64,000 nucleotides of DNA. Source: Bradyrhizobium sp. AZCC 1693 (GTDB lineage Bacteria > Pseudomonadota > Alphaproteobacteria > Rhizobiales > Xanthobacteraceae). The number at the start of each line of letters is the position of its first letter. Within the stretch, counting starts at the first letter, position 1. Shown here in pieces: positions 35,702 to 43,278 of the stretch. The DNA is taken from assembly GCF_036924745.1 (NCBI RefSeq), contig NZ_JAZHSD010000001.1, positions 3,100,001 to 3,164,000 on the forward strand. The letters are read 5' to 3'. The notes beneath the pieces were generated by a model. That model saw only the letters and a list, made by a program, of their open reading frames with translations, had not been told where the DNA came from and ran no database searches. A program made the position numbers and the translations under genes.

Positions 35702-35753
35702 AGCGTTTTCAAGCGAAGTGGCAACCGGTTCGCGTTAAGAAAACGCGTCAAAC
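35702..35753. repeat. Inverted repeat C, right copy
   Basis: AGCGTTTTCAAGCGAAGTGG through AAGAAAACGCGTCAAA. It is the reverse complement of 32897-32951 apart from a few differences. Confidence 0.75.
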
Positions 35754-35762
35754 CAAGAATCC

Positions 35763-35797
35763 AGAGCTCTGTTTCGATACCATCGAAACGGAGCTCT
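35763..35797. terminator. Hairpin between convergent DUF2339 and chemoreceptor genes
   Basis: AGAGCTC-T-GTTTCGAT, loop ACC, ATCGAAAC-G-GAGCTCT. It touches the chemoreceptor stop. No U-tract, so terminator function is an inference. Confidence 0.5.
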
Positions 35798-37484
35798 AGG
35801 CGGCGCGCACCGACTCGAGGAACTTGGCGACCTCGAGCTTGAGACGGTTGCTGTCGCCCGACAGCGACTGCGCCGCGGAGAGAACGTGTGACGAGGCCGT
35901 CTCCGTCTCGGTCGCGCCGCGCTGCACATCGGTGATGTTGGCGGAGACCATCTGCGTCCCCTGCGCGGCCTGCTGCACGTTGCGGGAGATTTCCTGCGTT
36001 GCCGCGCCCTGCTCTTCCACGGCAGCCGCGATCGCCGAGGAAATTTCTGACAGCTTTCCGGTGGTGCCCGAGATCTCCTGGATGGCGCCGACCGAATCCT
36101 GGGTTGCCGCCTGGATACCGGTGATTTGCTGACCGATCTCGCCGGTGGCCTTGGCGGTCTGTTCTGCCAATGCCTTCACTTCGGACGCAACGACCGCGAA
36201 GCCACGGCCGGCTTCACCGGCGCGTGCCGCCTCGATGGTGGCGTTGAGCGCAAGCAGGTTGGTCTGGCCCGCGATGTTGTTGATGAGCTCGATCACGTCG
36301 CCGATGCAGGCGGCGGCTTTCGACAATTCGCCGACCCGATCGTTTGTCCTTGAGGCCTGATCCACGGCTTCGCTGGCCATGCGCGCTGATTCCTGCACCT
36401 GCCGGCTGATCTCGTTGACGGAGGATGCCATTTCCTCGGTGGCGGATGCGACCGACTGCACGTTGGTGGAGGCCTCTTCCGAGGCTGCCGAGACGGTGGT
36501 GGCGAGTTCCTGTGCGCGCTCCGCGGTCGAGGTCAGCGTGCCCGCGGAAGCCTCGAGTTCGGTCGAGGCCGAGGACACGGTTTCGACGATCTCGGCGATC
36601 ATGGCCTCGAAGTGCCGCGTGATGCCGTCGACGCGACGGCCGCGCTCGATCTTGGCTTCGGCATCGCAGGCGGCAGCTTCATCGGCAGCCTTCTTGGCGA
36701 CCAGCGCATCCTTGAATACCTGCAGGGCGTCCGCCATGGCGCCGATTTCGGTCTTCTCACCGCAGCGCGTCACTTCGGCCGTCAGGTCGCCGCTTCCCAG
36801 CGCCCGCATCGGCTTCACGATCGAGGCAATCCCGCTCGAGAGGTCGCGGACCAGATAGATTCCAACGCCGACACCGCAGATCATGACAGCGGCGACAATG
36901 CCCAGGACGAGCCAGAATGCGAAATTGTAACCTTCGGCGGCCTGCCGGGTCGCGGTATCCGCGCCCGCATTGTTGAGGTTGATGTCTTTTTCCAGGAACG
37001 CATCGGATTCGGCGGCGATGACCGCAACCTTCCTGGAGATGGCTTCGCTCGCCTCATGGGGAATCCGCCCGACGCTCTGGCGCGACAACTCGATCACTTC
37101 CTGGACGCCGGTGATATACTTTTCCCAGGCGCGCGCCCAGTTCTCGTAGATCGAGCGCTCTTCGGGAGAGCTGATCATCGGCTCGTAAGCCTTGCGATCT
37201 TTCGCGATCCTTTCGAGGATGCCGGCCAGTCTCTTGTCGTTGGCGGCCTTCGCTTCCAGCGTTTCCGCCATGACATGGGCACGGAGCGCAATACGAAACA
37301 GATTGATATCCGCACGCAGTTCACCGAGCACCCGGACGCTCGGCAGCCAGCTCGAGGCGATTTCCACCGTATGGGCGTTGATCGCCTGCATGCTGCGGAT
37401 CGCCAGCAGGCCCATGCCGGACATCGCAATCAGCATGAAAGCGATCACGGCGATGACCTTGGCGCGGATGGAAAGTGCGGACAT
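35796..37484 (-). CDS. Methyl-accepting chemotaxis protein
   Basis: 562 residues from the ATG at 37484. Helix 1 (about 5-28), a periplasmic four-helix-bundle sensor (about 30-185), helix 2 ([20 protein letters not shown], about 190-210), HAMP (about 212-265), then the signalling domain. The kinase-contact hairpin is conserved: [20 protein letters not shown], then [20 protein letters not shown]. Such receptors report ligands to CheA/CheW at the cell pole. No cytoplasmic PAS domain is present. The signal is unknown, and no che genes are nearby. Confidence 0.92.
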   Translation of the reverse strand: MSALSIRAKVIAVIAFMLIAMSGMGLLAIRSMQAINAHTVEIASSWLPSVRVLGELRADINLFRIALRAHVMAETLEAKAANDKRLAGILERIAKDRKAYEPMISSPEERSIYENWARAWEKYITGVQEVIELSRQSVGRIPHEASEAISRKVAVIAAESDAFLEKDINLNNAGADTATRQAAEGYNFAFWLVLGIVAAVMICGVGVGIYLVRDLSSGIASIVKPMRALGSGDLTAEVTRCGEKTEIGAMADALQVFKDALVAKKAADEAAACDAEAKIERGRRVDGITRHFEAMIAEIVETVSSASTELEASAGTLTSTAERAQELATTVSAASEEASTNVQSVASATEEMASSVNEISRQVQESARMASEAVDQASRTNDRVGELSKAAACIGDVIELINNIAGQTNLLALNATIEAARAGEAGRGFAVVASEVKALAEQTAKATGEIGQQITGIQAATQDSVGAIQEISGTTGKLSEISSAIAAAVEEQGAATQEISRNVQQAAQGTQMVSANITDVQRGATETETASSHVLSAAQSLSGDSNRLKLEVAKFLESVRAA

Positions 37485-37653
37485 GGCTGGCTCTCTCAAA
37501 CGTTGGAGACAGGCGCCGCTGAATTATGAGGAACTGCCATCAATCTTCGATGCGCCGGGAATATTCGGCAACCGTACGCATCAGGTCGCAAGCGATGGTT
37601 AATTCGCAGGTCCGTAAAATTACCGGGGTCCGATGCGCACGCGGGATGGAGCG

Positions 37654-37887
37654 CTAACCGACGGATTCGGCGACCAGGCGAATCCTGAACACGGGTTTCT
37701 TGGCTTCGTCCAGAAGCTCCATTTGCCATTCGGCATTCTGTTTCAGGCTGCGCGAAAGGCTGCCGAGCAGGTTACCGCAGACGTTTGTCATCTCGGTCCA
37801 GGCGGCCTCGCGGCTTTCGAATTCGGATCCTTGATCGGACGCGCCGGCATAGCTGCCATGGCTGATCCGAAAAAAATACAGCGGCAT
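37654..37887 (-). CDS. DUF6894-family small protein
   Basis: 77 residues from the ATG at 37887, chosen because the family normally begins MPxYFF; here it begins MPLYFFRISHG. SREAAWTEMTNVCGNLLGSL and EWQMELLDEAKKPVFRIRLV are the conserved blocks. It is a soluble protein of unknown function, present in many paralogues in Bradyrhizobium. It lies alone between the chemoreceptor and a small exported protein gene. Confidence 0.72.
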   Translation of the reverse strand: MPLYFFRISHGSYAGASDQGSEFESREAAWTEMTNVCGNLLGSLSRSLKQNAEWQMELLDEAKKPVFRIRLVAESVG

Positions 37888-38075
37888 GATTGATCTCATG
37901 TGTTGGGCCGCCTCCCGGCCTTCTCTGCCGGTCACCACTTGGAATGAGATTCGCTACCAGGACATGAATCCGCCAGCCCGTATGACTACGGGTTGGCGTG
38001 CGCCGGATGAGGGATGCCGGATGATTCACAGCCGCGCGACCGCTCTCGGGCCGGCTGCACGCGGTGCTTCCGCGA

Positions 38076-38675
38076 TCAGTCGGTCGAGCGGCGGAGCTCC
38101 GGCGCGCTCTCGGCCTTGGCCGGCTCCGCCTTCGGCTCGGATTTCACGGGCTCGAGCTTGGCGCTTTCGACCGGCGGCGTTTCGACGCGCCCCGTTACTT
38201 CGGCACGTGCGTCGACCGCGCGCGACGGCTCCTCCCGGCGATGCAGCGAGCGCGGTCGCGCCACGGAGCGTGCCATCAGCATCTGCGAGGCGCCCTGATG
38301 GCGGAAATCGCAATAGGCGAAGCCCATGCCGGAAACCGAGCCGCGGAATGAGCGATCGTCGCGCTTGTCGAGATTGAAGCACGGCTCGAACGGCAGCCCC
38401 TTGATGGAAGCGCAGACGGCCTGTCCGCGAACCTGCAGTGTGTTGCCGGGCAGGCGTACGTGGCGGATCGGCCCCGAGCCGCTGAACTGTACCGAGCCGG
38501 CTGCGCCGAGATCGTCGAGGATGCGGCCGGCACCGCGGGTGCCGTCGAAACAGGTAAAGGCGAAGACCTTGCCACTCACGAACCTGCGCGCCTCGTCGGC
38601 ATTCATGCTCCCGGCCAGCGCAGGAATAATCATCGCACTGGCCGTGACGGCCCCCAGAACCAAACGCGCAAGCAT
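38076..38675 (-). CDS. Exported protein of unknown function
   Basis: 199 residues from the ATG at 38675. The signal peptide MLARLVLGAVTASAMIIPAL ends near residue 22. The mature domain (about 25-135) has FAFTCFDGTRGAGRILDDLG, QFSGSGPIRHVRLPGNTLQV, and cysteines in AVCASI, FEPCFNL and FAYCDF, so two disulfides are possible. A charged C-terminal tail (about 140-199) with repeated KSEPKAEPAKAES is low complexity. I do not recognise a named family. Confidence 0.65.
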   Translation of the reverse strand: MLARLVLGAVTASAMIIPALAGSMNADEARRFVSGKVFAFTCFDGTRGAGRILDDLGAAGSVQFSGSGPIRHVRLPGNTLQVRGQAVCASIKGLPFEPCFNLDKRDDRSFRGSVSGMGFAYCDFRHQGASQMLMARSVARPRSLHRREEPSRAVDARAEVTGRVETPPVESAKLEPVKSEPKAEPAKAESAPELRRSTD

Positions 38676-38837
38676 GCAGCTACTCCAACTTAACAAGAGC
38701 GCGGGCGCCCGCCTCGGCTTGAGCATGAAAACCGGGACCCCAGTTTGCCGGACCATGCTACAGGCCTCTTTACCCGCTGCTTACCATATCAACAGTGGCA
38801 ACATTGGAGCAGGTTAGTTGGTAAAGTCTGAACGCCG

Positions 38838-39824
38838 TTAGAGAATTTTTACCACGATTCGACCGCGGACCTGGCCGGCAAGGATTTGAGCGCCGGTTCC
38901 GATGACTTGGTCGAGAGTGATTTCCTGAGTAATTTCAGCCAGTTTACCCTTGTCCAAATCGCTGGCAAGACGGTTCCAGGCAAGCTTGCGCTGGGGCAAC
39001 GGACACATCACGGAATCGATGCCCAGAAGGCACACCCCGCGTAAAATGAAAGGCGCGACCGAGGACGGCAGGTCCATACCGGCGGCGAGGCCGCAGGCGG
39101 CAATAGCGCCGCCATATTTGGTCATCGACAGCAGGTTGGCGAGCGTGGTCGATCCGACGCTGTCGACGCCGCCCGCCCAGCGCTCCTTCGCCAGCGGCTT
39201 GGCGGGCGCTGCGAGTTCGGCACGGTCGATCACTTCGGCGGCACCGAGCCCCTTGAGGTAGTCGGCTTCCGACATCCGCCCCGTGGACGCGATGACGTGG
39301 TAGCCGAGCTTGGACAGCACGGCAGTGGCGACCGAACCGACGCCGCCGGCGGCGCCGGTCACCACGACAGGGCCGCTCGCAGGCGTCAGGCCATGCTTCT
39401 CCAGCGCCAGCACCGACAGCATCGCGGTGTAGCCGGCGGTGCCGATCGCCATCGCTTCGCGCGTCGAGATGTTCCCGGGCAGCCGTACCAGCCAGTCGCC
39501 CTTGACGCGCGCCTTCTCGGCATAGGCGCCGAGATGGGTCTCGCCCATGCCCCAGCCGTTGCAGACGACCTTGTCGCCGGCCTTCCATTCCGGATGCGAG
39601 GATTGTGCGACGGTGCCGGCGAAATCGATGCCGGCGATCATCGGGAAACGCCGCACTACAGGCGCCTTGCCGGTGACGGCGAGGCCATCCTTGTAGTTCA
39701 GCGTCGACCACTCGACCGCAACCGTGACGTCGCCTTCCATCAACTCGGCTTCGTCGAACTGTGTCAGCGCGGCGGTGGTACCCTTCTCCGCCTTGTCGAT
39801 CCTGATGGCCTTGAACGTTCCCAT
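38838..39824 (-). CDS. acuI: Acrylyl-CoA reductase / YhdH-type quinone oxidoreductase (MDR superfamily)
   Basis: 328 residues. Medium-chain reductase without zinc. The N-terminal catalytic domain has [16 protein letters not shown] and [12 protein letters not shown]; the NADPH-binding Rossmann motif is [14 protein letters not shown] (about 152-165). The YhdH/AcuI group, known for NADPH-dependent reduction of acryloyl-CoA to propionyl-CoA, shows the same LNYKDGLA and [10 protein letters not shown] blocks. The in vivo substrate here is not certain. It is followed on the same strand, 45 bases upstream, by an MFS gene. Confidence 0.85.
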   Translation of the reverse strand: MGTFKAIRIDKAEKGTTAALTQFDEAELMEGDVTVAVEWSTLNYKDGLAVTGKAPVVRRFPMIAGIDFAGTVAQSSHPEWKAGDKVVCNGWGMGETHLGAYAEKARVKGDWLVRLPGNISTREAMAIGTAGYTAMLSVLALEKHGLTPASGPVVVTGAAGGVGSVATAVLSKLGYHVIASTGRMSEADYLKGLGAAEVIDRAELAAPAKPLAKERWAGGVDSVGSTTLANLLSMTKYGGAIAACGLAAGMDLPSSVAPFILRGVCLLGIDSVMCPLPQRKLAWNRLASDLDKGKLAEITQEITLDQVIGTGAQILAGQVRGRIVVKIL

Positions 39825-39869
39825 GGCGAACTCCCCGGACTTTTTGTGTGCTGGGGAGTGTTTACCGCA

Positions 39870-41120
39870 TCAGGCGGGTTGTGCAACCAGGCGCGCTACC
39901 GGCTGCTCGACGATCGGCAGGTTGATCAGCGCCGACAGCACGCCGAACATGATCGAGAGCCACCAGATCGGCGTGTAGGAGCCGAACTGCTCGAACACCA
40001 CGCCGCCGAGCCAGACACCGAGGAAGCCGCCGACCTGATGGCTGACGAAGGCGAAGCCGTACAGCGTGGCGAACCAGCGGGTGCCGAACATCAGCGCCAC
40101 CAGCGCCGAGGTCGGCGGCACCGTCGAGAGCCAGGTCAGGCCGGTGGCGGCGCCGAATACGATCGCCGAGAAGGTGGTGATCGGAAACGAGATGAATGCC
40201 ATGATCGACAGCGCGCGGGCGAAGTAGATGAGCGAGAGAATATAGCGCTTCGGATATTTGCTCTGCAGCCAGCCGACGCTGAGCGAGCCGATGATGTTGA
40301 ACAAACCGATGGCCGCGACCACCCAGCCGCCGGTCCACGCCGCAACCCCGCGATCAGCCAGATAGGCCGGCAGATGTACGGTGATGAAGGCGAGCTGGAA
40401 GCCGCAGGTGAAGAAGCCGAGCACCAATAGAACATAGGAGCGATGGCCGAACGCCTCCGCCAGTGCGGTCTTGAACGATTGCTGGTCGCCGACAGGCTCG
40501 TTCGACGACGTCGAAGGCGGCGTCGCGATCGCCAGCGACAGCGGCACGATCAGCAGCATCAGCAGAGCGAACACCGTCAGCGCCGCCTGCCAGCCGAAAT
40601 TGTCGATCATCGCCACGCCGAACGGCGCGAACAGGAATTGCCCGAACGAGCCCGCCGCGGTGCCGGCGCCGAGCGCAAAGCCGCGCTTCTCCACCGGCAG
40701 CAGCTTGCTGAACGCCGACAGCACCAGATTGAACGAACAGCCGGATAGACCGAAGCCGATCAGGACGCCGGCGCCGAGATCGAGCGACAGCGGCGCCGTC
40801 GAATAACGCATCAGCAAGAGACCGCCGGCATAGAGTAGCGCACCGACGATCATCACACGCAGGATACCGAAGCGATCGGCGATGGCGCCCGCGATCGGCT
40901 GGCCGAGGCCCCACAACAGATTCTGCAGCGCCAGCGCGAGGCCGAAGACGTCGCGTCCCCAGGTGAATTCGCGGCTCATCGGCTGGACGAAAAAGCCGAG
41001 GCTCGAGCGCGGCCCAAAACTCAGCAGCGCGATCAGGCATCCGCAGATGATGATGACCAGCGGCGTCCGCCAGGTGCCAAGGGCCGCGGATGGACGAAGG
41101 TCGCCGGTCGTTACAGCCAT
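39870..41120 (-). CDS. MFS transporter, monocarboxylate/OFA-like
   Basis: 416 residues from the ATG at 41120, 12 predicted helices. Characteristic blocks are FGPRSSLGFFVQPMSREFTW in loop 1 and QPIAGAIADRFGILRVMIVG for MFS motif A. The arrangement resembles oxalate/formate- or monocarboxylate-type carriers, but the substrate is unknown. It lies upstream of acuI on the same strand and may share a transcript, so a carboxylate substrate would make sense. Confidence 0.82.
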   Translation of the reverse strand: MAVTTGDLRPSAALGTWRTPLVIIICGCLIALLSFGPRSSLGFFVQPMSREFTWGRDVFGLALALQNLLWGLGQPIAGAIADRFGILRVMIVGALLYAGGLLLMRYSTAPLSLDLGAGVLIGFGLSGCSFNLVLSAFSKLLPVEKRGFALGAGTAAGSFGQFLFAPFGVAMIDNFGWQAALTVFALLMLLIVPLSLAIATPPSTSSNEPVGDQQSFKTALAEAFGHRSYVLLVLGFFTCGFQLAFITVHLPAYLADRGVAAWTGGWVVAAIGLFNIIGSLSVGWLQSKYPKRYILSLIYFARALSIMAFISFPITTFSAIVFGAATGLTWLSTVPPTSALVALMFGTRWFATLYGFAFVSHQVGGFLGVWLGGVVFEQFGSYTPIWWLSIMFGVLSALINLPIVEQPVARLVAQPA

Positions 41121-41284
41121 GTCAAAACCCCAGAAGGCCAATCGGATGCGCCGATTGGACTTAATGCATCTGCATGAAAACCCCAAGGGGAGCGATGCAA
41201 AAATTCTCGCTGCAGGGCAGCCCTGCAAAATCGGCGAGTGCAATCAGAACAATTTATCGGTGGTGACGGCGGCCCGCCAAGACG

Positions 41285-41327
41285 TCGTCCCTGCCTAGTG
41301 CGCAATTGCGCACGGGCGCAGGGACGA
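41285..41327. terminator. Nested hairpin after the SleB gene
   Basis: Outer arms TCGTCCCTGC (41285-41294) / GCAGGGACGA (41318-41327), enclosing the perfect palindrome GTGCGCAATTGCGCAC (41298-41313). The arms match the hairpin at 24890-24921. It lies two bases past the SleB stop. Confidence 0.6.
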
Positions 41328-41328
41328 G

Positions 41329-42759
41329 CTACCGTTTCGCACTCGCCTGCTCGGCCGAGCTTTGTGCGGCTTCGGCGAGCCTGGCGGAGATCGCTGCGGT
41401 TTCGGCCTGGCTTCCCCAGCTCGGCGCGTCACTGCCGTTACCCCAGGCGCGCGGCCGGTAGAAGGTGTGCACGCCGGTCTTGTACATCTTCTTCATTTCA
41501 TTGACCCAGGACGGCCGCACCCAATAGGCGTGGTAGTGCGTCGACTTGTCGACTTCCGGCAACCACAGCTGGCCGTCGAGCATCGCTTTCGCGATTTTTT
41601 GCGCGCGCTCCCACATGTCGGGCTCGCGGATGACGTCCTTGTTGTTGTCGCAGGCAAAGGTGAACTGGCACGCCAGATGACGGTGCTTGTTCTGGTAGAC
41701 CACGCCGCACACGGTTTCGGGATATTTGCCGGAGAAGGCGCGGTTCAGCACCACCTGCGCCACCGCGATCTGGCCCCGCACCGCTTCGCCGCGGGCTTCG
41801 AAATAGACCGCCTCCGCCAGGCACTTCTCCGACTTGGCGCGCGACTTGTCGTCGAACAAACCGAGACGTTCGGCGGGCGTCTTGGCGCGCTGGTTGTCGG
41901 AATTGACCTCGCCCTTCGGCGCAACGCTCTCGCCCATCTCGCCGGCCCGCACCGGACCGTCGGCATCGACCGGCAACGAGGCCATCACCTTCATGTCGGG
42001 ATCGGGTACAGCGCCCGGCATCACGATGACGGGCTCTTCGCCGGGCTGCCAGCGCTCGATGCTCTCGGGCGAGCCGAGCGACGAACCAAAGAACAGGCTC
42101 GAGGTCTTGAAGGAGAAGCCATCGCGCGGGGGCGTAGCCGCAGGTGCTGCCAGCGGGCGCTTGAGGTCCTCGCCCGGCTTGGCTTCGAGCGAGAGCGACA
42201 TATCCAGCGGCGGTGCGCTCAGCGCGGCCTGCAGCTCGGGATCAAGCGGCGCGCGCTCGGCGGACGGCGCCGTCTCGGCGGTCTTGGCGCCCTTGACCGA
42301 TGTATTCGATGTCGCGGGATCCTCGGTCGCCGGCGCGCGCCCGGCGGGGCTTGCGGTTTCCGCAGGCGGCGGCGTCACGACGAGGCGATCGCCCTTCAGC
42401 GTGCGATCGACCTTGGGAAAATCGGCAGCGTGATAACGCGGCGGCGGCGCGACAAGCGGATTGCGCGTCACTGATCCCGTGATGTGGATGCCTTGATTGT
42501 CGAGGCTCGCCAGCCGATAGGTCGCGGTTTGCGGCGAGGACGTTCCGATCGGACGGCCGAAGGAGAACGTCGCGACCTGAATGGTGCCGGCGGAGGAGAA
42601 TACCCGCTTCTGCCAACGCTCGGCGACGCCGGGCTGGCGCGCCAGTAGCGAAGCGATATCCTGATATCCGATCTCGGTCGGCATCAATGCGAAGACGCAG
42701 AGACCGAGGCCGAAGGACGCGAACCGCGCGCCCTTCGGCTGGCTACGCAACACAAACAT
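41329..42759 (-). CDS. Cell-wall hydrolase, SleB family
   Basis: 476 residues from the ATG at 42759. An N-terminal hydrophobic anchor or signal (FASFGLGLCVFALMPTEIGY) is followed by a long Pro/Ala-rich, disordered periplasmic region. The SleB (Hydrolase_2) domain sits at about 320-440: CLAEAVYFEARGEAVRGQIA, QVVLNRAFSGKYPETVCGVV, then CQFTFACD and THYHAYWVRPSW. The Glu in EARGE is the probable catalytic residue. Such enzymes cleave peptidoglycan glycan strands; in non-sporulating alphaproteobacteria they remodel the wall. Confidence 0.87.
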   Translation of the reverse strand: MFVLRSQPKGARFASFGLGLCVFALMPTEIGYQDIASLLARQPGVAERWQKRVFSSAGTIQVATFSFGRPIGTSSPQTATYRLASLDNQGIHITGSVTRNPLVAPPPRYHAADFPKVDRTLKGDRLVVTPPPAETASPAGRAPATEDPATSNTSVKGAKTAETAPSAERAPLDPELQAALSAPPLDMSLSLEAKPGEDLKRPLAAPAATPPRDGFSFKTSSLFFGSSLGSPESIERWQPGEEPVIVMPGAVPDPDMKVMASLPVDADGPVRAGEMGESVAPKGEVNSDNQRAKTPAERLGLFDDKSRAKSEKCLAEAVYFEARGEAVRGQIAVAQVVLNRAFSGKYPETVCGVVYQNKHRHLACQFTFACDNNKDVIREPDMWERAQKIAKAMLDGQLWLPEVDKSTHYHAYWVRPSWVNEMKKMYKTGVHTFYRPRAWGNGSDAPSWGSQAETAAISARLAEAAQSSAEQASAKR

Positions 42760-43278
42760 TGTACGCTCACGCAACGCTTACACGATCGAACGTCAGTACA
42801 TCCGTGCAATTCGACCTAATTTGTTGGTATCGAATTTAGGTTGCCGGGGAGTTAATCGGCGTGACCTGCGTACTACACGCAAGACATCACGGGATTTTCG
42901 CGGATCGCATGAGAAACGTTGGTAAACAGGCGGGCGACAAAAGTGGTAAACATCCCGTCAACGAAATTGATGAAGAAATTTTTGCGCATGTGCGCGAAGC
43001 TCACCCACATCGCCTGCGAGTTCCAATTCACTCTATCGTGCTGAAGTGTTCAGTCGTCATTGCGAGTCAACGGGTCGCGCGCGCGCCCGATGACGGGCTC
43101 CGCGAAGCAATCCATCGCGCGGCATAACGGATGGATTGCTTCGTCGCTTGCGCTCCCTTGCGCAAATGCTTCGCGTTTGTCGCAGGCAACGACGACTCTC
43201 ACGTGCGCGTCAAAACGCAAATGCCCGGGACAAGCCCGGGCATAACGTCGTCTTCGTGATTGTCAGTATAGAGAAAGC
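42760..43278. other. Intergenic region with a dispersed repeat
   Basis: About 520 bases upstream of sleB and downstream of ppdK. The left half is AT-richer and shows no supported gene; a short plus-strand frame starting at 42909 lacks a ribosome-binding site. The right half is the family A repeat at 43054-43197. Confidence 0.35.
43054..43197. repeat. Dispersed palindromic repeat, family A copy 2
   Basis: Same plan as 1186-1296: CGTCATTGCGAG at the left, GCAATCCATC/GATGGATTGC in the middle, CGCTTCGCGTTTGTCGCAGG near the right. It is longer because of an insert beginning GGGTCGCGCGCGCGCCCGAT. Confidence 0.7.

Noticed and set aside
43054..43197. Possible structured RNA or riboswitch downstream of ppdK
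   Set aside because: The same sequence occurs at 1186-1296 beside an unrelated gene, so it is a dispersed repeat.
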